This document shows, in pieces, positions 52,681 through 60,246 of a stretch of DNA of 64,000 nt. The notes under the pieces were generated by a model. It saw only the letters and a program-made list of their open reading frames with translations, had not been told where the DNA came from and did no database searches. This DNA is from Bacteroidales bacterium (lineage in GTDB: Bacteria > Bacteroidota > Bacteroidia > Bacteroidales > Paludibacteraceae), in the NCBI GenBank assembly GCA_022783865.1, contig JALFYY010000015.1, forward strand, positions 42,883-106,882, in the 5' to 3' direction. Position 1 is the first letter of the stretch, and the number at the start of each line of letters is the position of its first letter. Both the position numbers and the translations under genes were made by a program.

Positions 52681-53237
52681 ACGGTCATTATCTCTTTTTC
52701 CTTGACAGCCAGTAAGTCATCAATTTTCTTGATGTATTTGTCGTGTTCTTTCTGAACTGCCGTCTCGGCATCTTTCTCGTTGTCTTCCGAAAGACCTTCT
52801 TTGATGAGCTTTTTCAGATGGTCAATGGCATCTCTGCGGGCGTTTCTCACACTTACTTTCGCATTCTCGGCTTCGCCGCGGCATTGTTTTGCCAAGTCTT
52901 TACGGCGTTCCTCTGTCAATGGAGGAATAGTCAGACGGATTACTTCGCCGTTGTTCGATGGAGCGAGACCGAGACTGGAGTTGATGATGGCGCGCTCAAT
53001 GTCCGACAATAACTTTTTCTCCCATGGCTGGATAGTGATGGTTCTTGCATCGGGCGTTGTGATGGTTGCCACGTTTGCCAATGGCGTCATCGAACCGTAA
53101 TAATCTATTCTGATAGGGTCCAACAGACGGGTACTTGCTTTGCCCGCACGGATATGTGCCAATGCATCGTCAAGAAACATAACGGCTGCTTCCATCAATT
53201 CTGAAGCGTCGTTTTGGATTTGTTTAGGGTCAATCAT
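52677..53237 (-). CDS. frr: Ribosome recycling factor
   Basis: The 186-residue tRNA-mimic protein that splits post-termination ribosomes with EF-G. Family segments include [32 protein letters not shown] and [32 protein letters not shown], then the [30 protein letters not shown] helix. It follows pyrH, the classic pyrH-frr order, with 28 bases between them. Confidence 0.97.
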   Translation of the reverse strand: MIDPKQIQNDASELMEAAVMFLDDALAHIRAGKASTRLLDPIRIDYYGSMTPLANVATITTPDARTITIQPWEKKLLSDIERAIINSSLGLAPSNNGEVIRLTIPPLTEERRKDLAKQCRGEAENAKVSVRNARRDAIDHLKKLIKEGLSEDNEKDAETAVQKEHDKYIKKIDDLLAVKEKEIMTV

Positions 53238-53265
53238 AGTGGTAATGTGTTTATGGTTGATGTTC

Positions 53266-53970
53266 TTATGGTTTCACGAGGGTACCGATTCTCTCGCCGT
53301 TTATCACTTTTTGCAGGTTGCCCGCCGTATCCATGTCAAATACATAGATAGGCATTCCGTTCTCCTGGCAAAGCGTGGTGGCGGTCAGGTCCATAATCCG
53401 AAGATTGCGGTTGTAGATTTCGCTGTATGTGATTTCCGTAAACTTCGTGGCAGTCGGGTCTTTCTCGGGGTCAGCCGTATAAATGCCGTCCACACGGGTG
53501 CCTTTCAGCATGATGTCGGCTTCTATTTCAATGGCTCGCAATGCCGAACCTGTATCTGTGGTGAAATACGGATTGCCCGTGCCTCCGGCAATGATGACTA
53601 CATTTCCTTTTTCCAATAGCCTCACAGCCTTTTCTTTCGAGTAAAACTCACCTACGGGCTCCATGCGAACCGAAGTCAGCACTCTCGCTTTCTGACCGAT
53701 ATGCTGCAATGCCGACGACAATGCCAACGAGTTGATAACGGTGGCGAGCATGCCCATCTGGTCGCCTTTTACACGGTCAAAACCTTTCTGCGAACCGCTC
53801 AGTCCGCGGAAGATATTGCCCCCGCCGATTACGATACCGATTTCCGTTCCCGTGTCGGCAATCTGTTTGATTTGCTCGGCATACTGGTTCAAACGCACAG
53901 GGTCGATGCCGTATTGCTGCGTACCCATCAGCGATTCACCCGACAATTTTAAGAGTATTCTTTTGTACAT
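53266..53970 (-). CDS. pyrH: UMP kinase
   Basis: A 234-residue hexameric amino-acid-kinase-fold enzyme phosphorylating UMP to UDP. Motifs: [15 protein letters not shown] at the start, [26 protein letters not shown] and [18 protein letters not shown], followed by [14 protein letters not shown]. The start at 53970 is preferred over an in-frame ATG at 54018, because the promoter at 53989-54019 would lie inside the longer gene. Confidence 0.97.
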   Translation of the reverse strand: MYKRILLKLSGESLMGTQQYGIDPVRLNQYAEQIKQIADTGTEIGIVIGGGNIFRGLSGSQKGFDRVKGDQMGMLATVINSLALSSALQHIGQKARVLTSVRMEPVGEFYSKEKAVRLLEKGNVVIIAGGTGNPYFTTDTGSALRAIEIEADIMLKGTRVDGIYTADPEKDPTATKFTEITYSEIYNRNLRIMDLTATTLCQENGMPIYVFDMDTAGNLQKVINGERIGTLVKP

Positions 53971-53988
53971 ATGCTTCCTTATTTGGTG

Positions 53989-54019
53989 CAAAGATACAAT
54001 TTTATCTTTATATGACAAA
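53989..54019 (-). promoter_or_regulatory. Promoter of pyrH-frr
   Basis: TTTG (54019-54016), 19-base spacer, TATCTTTG (53996-53989) on the minus strand, just upstream of the pyrH start. Confidence 0.82.
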
Positions 54020-54026
54020 TCCTTCC

Positions 54027-54551
54027 TTATTTATTTTCGTCTTTGTACCATGATGCGTACATGGCATAGTTGTGTGCAATCTTCCGGTTAATCTCGTTTG
54101 TTTGGGCGGGATCGGCTTTCTTGATAAACTTGGCAGGCACTCCTCCCCACACTTCGTACGGACCGATTTTTGTACCCGACAGCACCAGTGCTCCGGCGGC
54201 AACTATAGCACCTTCGCCTACCTCTGCATGGTCCAGTACGGTGCTGCCCATGCCGATCAATGCGTAGTCTCTGACCGTAGCTCCGTGAATAGTCACATTG
54301 TGTCCTATCGAAACGTAGTCACCTATCTCTATCACGCTTTTTTCGTATAGTGTATGCAATACAGAGCCGTCCTGTATATTCACATGATTGCCGATTTTGA
54401 TAGTATTGACGTCACCTCGTAATACGGCATTGAACCATACAGAGCAACCTTCACCCATCGTCACGTCACCGACGATAGTGGCGTTTTCTGCCAAAAAGCA
54501 GTCTTTTCCTATCTGTGGAGTATATCCACGTACACTTTTTATGTAAGCCAT
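54027..54551 (-). CDS. Gamma carbonic anhydrase family protein
   Basis: A 174-residue left-handed beta-helix protein with hexapeptide repeats from about residue 10 to 145. Zinc-ligand histidines are suggested by SVLHTLYEKS and SIGHNVTIHGATV, the pattern of the gamma-CA/YrdA/PaaY group. Activity as a carbonic anhydrase is unproven for many of these. A single gene; a -7 box (TATCTTTG) is at 54578-54585 on the minus strand. Confidence 0.92.
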   Translation of the reverse strand: MAYIKSVRGYTPQIGKDCFLAENATIVGDVTMGEGCSVWFNAVLRGDVNTIKIGNHVNIQDGSVLHTLYEKSVIEIGDYVSIGHNVTIHGATVRDYALIGMGSTVLDHAEVGEGAIVAAGALVLSGTKIGPYEVWGGVPAKFIKKADPAQTNEINRKIAHNYAMYASWYKDENK

Positions 54552-54682
54552 AACTTCTTCTATTATCGTTAATGCTGCAAAGATACGAAATTATTTGGAA
54601 ATAATAACCGTTAATCGCCAAATAGCTCATATGTCCTCTAAAAATCCGATAATGCGATATTAACTTTATTACCTATTGGCTA

Positions 54683-54714
54683 TTTGCCCATTCCCCAAAT
54701 ATTCCTTATCTTTG
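54683..54714 (+). promoter_or_regulatory. Promoter of the NamZ-like/symporter pair
   Basis: TTTG (54683-54686), 20-base spacer, TATCTTTG (54707-54714), 19 bases before the ATG. Confidence 0.85.
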
Positions 54715-54733
54715 CAACATTAATTCTGTCACC

Positions 54734-55897
54734 ATGAAAAAGTCGCTATTGTCCTTTATGGCATTCCTTTTGATTGCCTTGTCTGCCCATGCTGCCGAAG
54801 TGCAGGTGGGGGCGGAACAAACTGCTGAATATCTTCCTTTTCTCACCGGCAAACGTGTCGCCCTCTTGTCGAACCACACGGGTATAGCGGGCGATAAGCA
54901 TACCTTGGATTTGCTCATCGAAAAGGGTGTTAACGTAACCGCTCTTTTTGGTCCAGAGCATGGCTTTAGGGGTACTGCCGGAGCCGGTGACCATGTTTCC
55001 GATGCGGTGGACGAAAAGACAGGTATTCCCATTCTCTCGCTCTACAATGGTCGTAGCAACCGTCCGAGCAACGAAGCTATGGACCAATTCGATATCCTTA
55101 TCGTTGATTTGCAGGATGTCGGATTGCGCTATTATACCTACTACATTACCATGTACCGCATGATGGATGCATGCACTGACGAGGGTAAAACAGTGATAGT
55201 GTTCGATCGCCCTAATCCCAATGGATATTATGTGGACGGACCTGTTTTGGATATGAAATACAAGTCGGGAGTCGGCTATCTGCCTATTCCTGTCGTACAT
55301 GGCATGACCATGGGTGAATTGGCACTGATGATTAATGGCGAGCGATGGTTGCCCGATGGCAAACAATGTGCTTTGCGGGTTATTCCTTGTAAGAACTATA
55401 CCCATCAAACGTATTATCGCCTTCCTGTGCCGCCCAGTCCTAATCTGCAAACAATGCTCTCTATCTACCTTTATCCGTCCACTTGCTATTTCGAAGGCAC
55501 ACCTGTTTCCTTGGGACGTGGAACCGATAAGCCGTTTCTTTGCTACGGGCATCCTGATTATAAGGGTAGTAACTATTCGTTTACCCCTCATTCTATGCCG
55601 TCTGCACCCAAACCGCCACAGCAAGACAAGCTCTGTTATGGCGTCGATTTGAGTAACATGACCGAATCCGAGGCAATGCAAAAACATCTTGATCTCTCCT
55701 GGTTGATTGATGCTTACCGTAATCTGAACATAGGCGAAGCCTTCTTTACGCCTTTCTTCGAGAAACTGATCGGCGTCAGTTATGTGCGTGAAATGATTTT
55801 GCAAGGCAAGTCTGCCGAAGAGATTCGTGCCTGCTGGACCGATGATGTCGAACGTTTCAAACAACAACGCAAGCCCTATCTGCTCTATGCGGAATAA
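54734..55897 (+). CDS. namZ: NamZ-like exo-beta-N-acetylmuramidase (DUF1343, GH171)
   Basis: A 387-residue exported protein: signal peptide (1-20), then the DUF1343 domain. Family marks are GKRVALLSNHTGI, ALFGPEHGFRG, GIPILSLYNG, DLQDVGLRYYTYY, VFDRPNPNGYYVDGP and YFEGTPVSLGRGT. B. subtilis NamZ of this family removes terminal MurNAc from peptidoglycan fragments, and Tannerella has a homologue. It should act in the periplasm. The next gene, 38 bases on, is a symporter that could take up the product. The assignment to the family is firm; the exact activity is inferred. Confidence 0.9.
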   Translation: MKKSLLSFMAFLLIALSAHAAEVQVGAEQTAEYLPFLTGKRVALLSNHTGIAGDKHTLDLLIEKGVNVTALFGPEHGFRGTAGAGDHVSDAVDEKTGIPILSLYNGRSNRPSNEAMDQFDILIVDLQDVGLRYYTYYITMYRMMDACTDEGKTVIVFDRPNPNGYYVDGPVLDMKYKSGVGYLPIPVVHGMTMGELALMINGERWLPDGKQCALRVIPCKNYTHQTYYRLPVPPSPNLQTMLSIYLYPSTCYFEGTPVSLGRGTDKPFLCYGHPDYKGSNYSFTPHSMPSAPKPPQQDKLCYGVDLSNMTESEAMQKHLDLSWLIDAYRNLNIGEAFFTPFFEKLIGVSYVREMILQGKSAEEIRACWTDDVERFKQQRKPYLLYAE

Positions 55898-55935
55898 TCT
55901 TGATTGACAAATAACCGACTAATACACAATATACT

Positions 55936-57387
55936 ATGTCACCACTCGTTATTCTTCTGACTATCTTGGTCTATTTCCTCTTCCTTTTCGGAGTGAGCTA
56001 TCTGGCAGGTCGTAAAGCCGATAACGCAGGCTTCTTCTCGGGCAACAAATCCAGCAACTGGATATTGGTTGCCATGTCCACTATCGGAGCCGCTATTTCG
56101 GGTGTCACTTTCGTAAGTGTTCCGGGTATGGTAGCCACTTCCGCCTTCTCGTATATGCAGATGGTATTGGGCTTTACCGTAGGTCAACTCATTGTGGCAT
56201 ACGTGCTTATACCGCTTTACTATAAAATGAACCTCACCAGTGTCTATGAGTATCTCAATCGCCGTTTCGGCATTAGCAGTTACCAGACGGGAGCATGGTT
56301 CTTCTTTATTAGCAAGATGTTGGGGGCAAGCGTCCGTCTTTTCATAGTCAGCAGTGTATTGCAACTGTTGGTTTTCGGACCGCTTGGCTTACCTTTCTGG
56401 ATGAATGCCGTTTTCACTGTCCTTATTGTCTATCTCTGTACTTTCAAGGGAGGTGTGAAGTCGCTTATATGGACTGATCTCCTGAAAACCGTTTGCCTGA
56501 TTCTTTCCGTCGTACTCTGTATTGTCTATGTAATGCGCAGTGGTGTTACGTTTGAAGGGTGGCACGACTCTGAGATGACGCGTGTATTCTTCTTCGATGA
56601 TGTCAACGATTCCCGTTTCTTCTGGAAGCAGTTCCTTGCCGGTATCTTCCTTGTTGTGGCAACTACGGGGCTTGACCAGGATATGATGCAACGCTCTATC
56701 TCTTGCAAGAACTATCGTGACAGTCAGAAGAACATTATCATTGCGGCAACCATGCAGATTGTGGTGATTTTCCTTTTCCTGGTGTTGGGTTATTTGCTCT
56801 ATTCCTATGCTGATATCAACGGGATAAGTCTTGCCGGCAAAAAGGGTGATGATGTCTTTCCTTTCTTGGCAACAGGCAGTTTCTTCCCTGTGATTGTAGG
56901 TATTATTTTCGTTGTTGGCTTCATCGCTTCGGCATATTCTGCGGCAGGTAGTGCGCTCACTGCATTGACCACTTCGTTCACTGTTGATATCCTGCAGGCG
57001 GATAAGAAGCAGAACACCGACCAACGCCTCACTTCCATACGCAAATGGGTGCATATCGGTATGGCACTCCTGATGACGGTTTGTATTTATGTTATCTATG
57101 TATTGAACGATGATTCGGTTATACAGACGGTTTATACGGTGGCGTCTTATACCTACGGACCGTTGTTGGGAATGTTCTGTTTCGGTATCCTGACGCGTTT
57201 GCAGGTGCGTGACCGTTGGATACCTGTGGTAGCCATTCTTTCTCCGATACTATGTTATATCCTGGACGTCAATTCCGTAGAATGGTTCAACGGCTATGTA
57301 TTCAGCCACGAACGCCTTATCCTCAATGCTCTCTTCACTTTCCTCGGCATGCTCTGTTTGTCCAAACGGGCAACCACAGCAGATTGA
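55936..57387 (+). CDS. Sodium:solute symporter family transporter
   Basis: A 483-residue inner-membrane protein with about 13 helices and SSS-family marks: GGKS-like GNKSSNWILVAMSTIGAAISGVTFVSVPG near residues 33-62, TTGLDQDMMQRSISCKNYRDSQKN in the middle, and VVGFIASAYSAAGSALTALTTSF around 320-345. The partner gene upstream suggests a sugar released by NamZ, such as MurNAc, as substrate; that is inference from gene order. No MurNAc kinase or MurQ etherase is next to it. Confidence 0.9.
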   Translation: MSPLVILLTILVYFLFLFGVSYLAGRKADNAGFFSGNKSSNWILVAMSTIGAAISGVTFVSVPGMVATSAFSYMQMVLGFTVGQLIVAYVLIPLYYKMNLTSVYEYLNRRFGISSYQTGAWFFFISKMLGASVRLFIVSSVLQLLVFGPLGLPFWMNAVFTVLIVYLCTFKGGVKSLIWTDLLKTVCLILSVVLCIVYVMRSGVTFEGWHDSEMTRVFFFDDVNDSRFFWKQFLAGIFLVVATTGLDQDMMQRSISCKNYRDSQKNIIIAATMQIVVIFLFLVLGYLLYSYADINGISLAGKKGDDVFPFLATGSFFPVIVGIIFVVGFIASAYSAAGSALTALTTSFTVDILQADKKQNTDQRLTSIRKWVHIGMALLMTVCIYVIYVLNDDSVIQTVYTVASYTYGPLLGMFCFGILTRLQVRDRWIPVVAILSPILCYILDVNSVEWFNGYVFSHERLILNALFTFLGMLCLSKRATTAD

Positions 57388-57395
57388 TTCGGGAG

Positions 57396-58796
57396 TTATT
57401 TACCGATACAAAAGTGAGAGAATATGTTATTCAAAACATCTTGAGAGGTGATGGAGCCGGTGATTTCGCCAAGTGCATAGAGGCAGTCCTGTAAGTCCAT
57501 GGAAAGGAACTCGCCACTGATGCCGCCGGTTATGCCGGAACGGACACGCTCTATAGCAACGTAAGCACGCTGCAAGGCTTCGAAATGACGGACATTACTG
57601 ATAACCACATTCTGCTGTACGCCTTGCATATCGGGAACGGTTTGCAACAACCTGTTACGCAAAGCCTCTATATCGCCTTCTTTGGCAGAAAGGCAAAGCG
57701 GTTCGGACAGCCTGCATTCCGATGACAAGGCTGTCAGCAGGGTACTTGAAAGGAAGGCTGCAACAGCTTGTCCGATTTGACCGGCTTGCAGCAAGTCCGC
57801 CTTATTGAGAACGGGAATGACGGTCTTATTGTGCCAATCGGTATAGTCGAAAGACACTGATTGAGGATTGCGGATATCCGATACCAAGAGTATGATATCG
57901 GCTTTGCGAGCCGCTTCCAAAGAGCGGGAAATACCTATTTCTTCCACTTTGTTATCCGTGCGACGGATACCTGCCGTATCAATAAAACGGAACTGCAAAC
58001 CATTGATATTGACTACGTCTTCTATCGTGTCGCGCGTGGTACCCTGCTCGTCACTCACAATAGCGCGTTCTTCACCTACCAAGCGGTTGAGAAGTGTGGA
58101 TTTACCGACATTCGTAGGTCCTATAATTGCCACAGGGACACCGTTGCGGATAGCATTGCCTGTTCGGAAAGAAGACAACAACCGCCCTATATGAGCGGAT
58201 ATTTCATCAGCCAACCGAGACAACTCCGTGCGGTCGGCAAACTCCAGTTCTTCGTGGTCTGCGAAATCGAGTTCCAGTTCAATCAGTGAGGTAAAATGCA
58301 GCAAACGCTCCCGCAATGATGCCAGTTCGGTGGAGATACCTCCTTTGAGTTGACGGAGTGCCAAGTCGTGTGCGGCTTTGCTTTCTGACGCTATCAGATC
58401 AGCAACCGCTTCTGCTTCGCTCAGGTCCATTTTGCCATTGAGAAAGGCTCGTTGCGTAAACTCTCCGGGTGCTGCCATGGTGCATCCTGCTTCAATCAAC
58501 CAACGCAAGAGTTCCTGCTGTATATAAAGGCTTCCGTGACATGCTATTTCCACTACATCTTCTCCTGTAAACGAATGCGGGGCACGGAAAACGGATACCA
58601 AAACCCGGTCGAGCACTTCGGCAGTCGTTTTTTTACGGATTTCGCCATATACGATAGTATAAGGGCGGGCATCCAACAAAGAGCGTTTACCCGAAAAAAG
58701 AGAATCTACAACAGGCAGGGCATCTGTGCCCGAAACTCTTATAACGGCGATACCGCCTGTACCGTAAGGGGTTGATATAGCTGCGATTGTACTCAT
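57396..58796 (-). CDS. mnmE: tRNA uridine-5-carboxymethylaminomethyl(34) synthesis GTPase
   Basis: A 466-residue protein that with MnmG modifies U34 of certain tRNAs. N-terminal formyl-folate-binding domain (about 1-120), helical domain interrupted by a Ras-like G domain (about 215-380) with GPTNVGKSTLLN (G1), DTAGIRRT (G3) and NKADLL (G4), and the invariant C-terminal CIGK with the catalytic cysteine. The stop lies eight bases from the convergent symporter stop. prmA precedes it by six bases. Confidence 0.97.
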   Translation of the reverse strand: MSTIAAISTPYGTGGIAVIRVSGTDALPVVDSLFSGKRSLLDARPYTIVYGEIRKKTTAEVLDRVLVSVFRAPHSFTGEDVVEIACHGSLYIQQELLRWLIEAGCTMAAPGEFTQRAFLNGKMDLSEAEAVADLIASESKAAHDLALRQLKGGISTELASLRERLLHFTSLIELELDFADHEELEFADRTELSRLADEISAHIGRLLSSFRTGNAIRNGVPVAIIGPTNVGKSTLLNRLVGEERAIVSDEQGTTRDTIEDVVNINGLQFRFIDTAGIRRTDNKVEEIGISRSLEAARKADIILLVSDIRNPQSVSFDYTDWHNKTVIPVLNKADLLQAGQIGQAVAAFLSSTLLTALSSECRLSEPLCLSAKEGDIEALRNRLLQTVPDMQGVQQNVVISNVRHFEALQRAYVAIERVRSGITGGISGEFLSMDLQDCLYALGEITGSITSQDVLNNIFSHFCIGK

Positions 58797-58802
58797 ATGC
58801 GG

Positions 58803-59666
58803 TTAGTTCTTGATCAAGTGCATCATTGCCCAATTGTCTTTTGTATGTACGGTATTGAGAGACAACCCGAGCGAGTCGGCTTTCGCTTGCAAAACGGGAA
58901 CGTCTTCTTCGTAGAAACCACTCATCAGCAATTCTCCGCCTTGGGGCAGACAAGCGGCATAACGGGGCATATCCATAAGCAGGATATTGCGGTTGATATT
59001 TGCCAGTATGATATCGAAATGCTTATCTGTGAGTAGCTTAGCGTCACCCAAAAGGACGGAGATGTTGCCGATATGATTGAGGCGGATGTTCTCTAAGGCG
59101 TTTTCTGTACACCAGTTGTCAATATCGATGGCAGTTACAGGCGAAGCACCCCGCATAGATGCGAGTATTGCCAAAACGGCTGTTCCACAGCCCATATCCA
59201 AGAGAGACTTGTTCTGTAGTTCCATAGAAAGCAACTCATTCAATATCAAGGATGTGGTTTGGTGATGTCCGGTGCCGAACGCCATTTTTGGATCGATAAT
59301 GATGTCGTAGCGGCAAGCAGGTATATCTTTGTGGAAACTGCTGTGTATGACGCAAGCAGGCTGAGCAGAATCTTTGCCTTGGATGATAATCGGCTCAAAG
59401 TAGTGTTTTTCCCATTCTGCGTTCCAGTCGATGTTGTCACAGAGCGAGAGTTCTTGCAAGGTTACGCCGGAATAGGGAAAGTCTTCGATGAGACGGCGGA
59501 GTGCGTTTTCATCGAGTTTTTCGGTCTGTACGTAGGCTACGAGCGTGTCAGTAGCAGGATTTTCGAAGGTTTCGAAATCCAATTCTGCGAGCATCGCTAC
59601 CAATACGTCATTGACAAAGTCTCCGGCACTTGGTGATAAAGAGAAGGTGGCTTGACTATACTGCAT
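58803..59666 (-). CDS. prmA: Ribosomal protein L11 methyltransferase
   Basis: A 287-residue SAM-dependent methyltransferase modifying ribosomal protein L11. N-terminal L11-recognition domain (about 1-75), a linker, and the catalytic domain with AFGTGHHQTTSLIL, LLDMGCGTAVLAILASMRGA (SAM motif I) and ILANINRNILL (motif IV, usually NxxxxxL). A -7 element lies at 59691-59698 on the minus strand. Likely cotranscribed with mnmE. Confidence 0.94.
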   Translation of the reverse strand: MQYSQATFSLSPSAGDFVNDVLVAMLAELDFETFENPATDTLVAYVQTEKLDENALRRLIEDFPYSGVTLQELSLCDNIDWNAEWEKHYFEPIIIQGKDSAQPACVIHSSFHKDIPACRYDIIIDPKMAFGTGHHQTTSLILNELLSMELQNKSLLDMGCGTAVLAILASMRGASPVTAIDIDNWCTENALENIRLNHIGNISVLLGDAKLLTDKHFDIILANINRNILLMDMPRYAACLPQGGELLMSGFYEEDVPVLQAKADSLGLSLNTVHTKDNWAMMHLIKN

Positions 59667-59781
59667 AATATACTAATCTGTAATTGTGTGCAAAGATAGT
59701 GAATATTTATGAATTACACCCACACAAGAGGAAGAATAGTGAGTAATTAGCAGTTCATATTGCAATGCTGTTGTAAAGAGG

Positions 59782-59814
59782 GCGTATAGACAGCATACGG
59801 GTAGCGTATGGGTA
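59782..59814. repeat. Tandem array, 3 units of 11 bp (GCRTAYGGGTA)
   Basis: Units GCGTATAGACA, GCATACGGGTA and GCGTATGGGTA. It is followed five bases later by another array with a different unit. Confidence 0.65.
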
Positions 59815-59818
59815 GCTG

Positions 59819-59862
59819 AATCACCAAATAACAACCAAATAATCACCAAATAATCACCAAAT
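59819..59862. repeat. Tandem array, 4 units of 11 bp (AATCACCAAAT)
   Basis: Units 1, 3 and 4 are identical. The reverse complement, ATTTGGTGATT, is close to the ATTGGGTGATT unit at 25322-25376. Confidence 0.88.
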
Positions 59863-60013
59863 AACGGTAGCTACAAAGTATAATCCTCTATGGGAGTGAG
59901 AGTCTTGGAGATGAAAATACCGATGGAATGGTCATGCTTAGTGGTAAAAATGTCGATAGAATGGTGACGCTGAGAAATGTTTTTCCCGATGGAATGGCGG
60001 ATTTTGTCAGTGA

Positions 60014-60205
60014 CTATGAGGCCTTGGCAACTTTGCTGTCTTTGCAATGACCGGCAAGGGGGCAATCGGGACAAGAAAGCGAAGAGGAGGAAGATTGGCA
60101 GCCGGACGGGCGTTGGCGGAACTGACGGAAATAACGACAAATGCGATAGACGGTATATGCGACTACCGCTATGAGAATGATACCTACTGCTATGATTTGC
60201 CACAT
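60014..60205 (-). CDS. FeoB-associated Cys-rich membrane protein
   Basis: A 63-residue protein with one N-terminal transmembrane helix (about 4-22) and a C-terminal Cys cluster ending CPDCPLAGHCKD. Such proteins regularly sit next to feoB and may help deliver or sense Fe2+; the function is not established. An in-frame start at 60295 would place 30 extra residues inside the end of feoAB; the ATG at 60205 puts the helix right at the N-terminus and is preferred. It follows feoAB by 41 bases. Confidence 0.82.
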   Translation of the reverse strand: MWQIIAVGIILIAVVAYTVYRICRYFRQFRQRPSGCQSSSSSLSCPDCPLAGHCKDSKVAKAS

Positions 60206-60246
60206 AATTGCCGAGATGGATTGGTTATGAATGTTGTTTTCCTGTT

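Larger units (their letters stand above)
59667..60013. other. Intergenic region with two 11-bp arrays
   Basis: This 347-base gap holds the prmA -7 box (59691-59698), the arrays at 59782-59814 and 59819-59862, and a stretch (59900-60000) in which GATGGAATGG or GATAGAATGG words recur about every 35-45 bases. No gene. Confidence 0.6.

Noticed and set aside
5341..59862. CRISPR arrays
   Set aside because: The 11-bp arrays have no spacers, units are far too short, and no cas genes are present.
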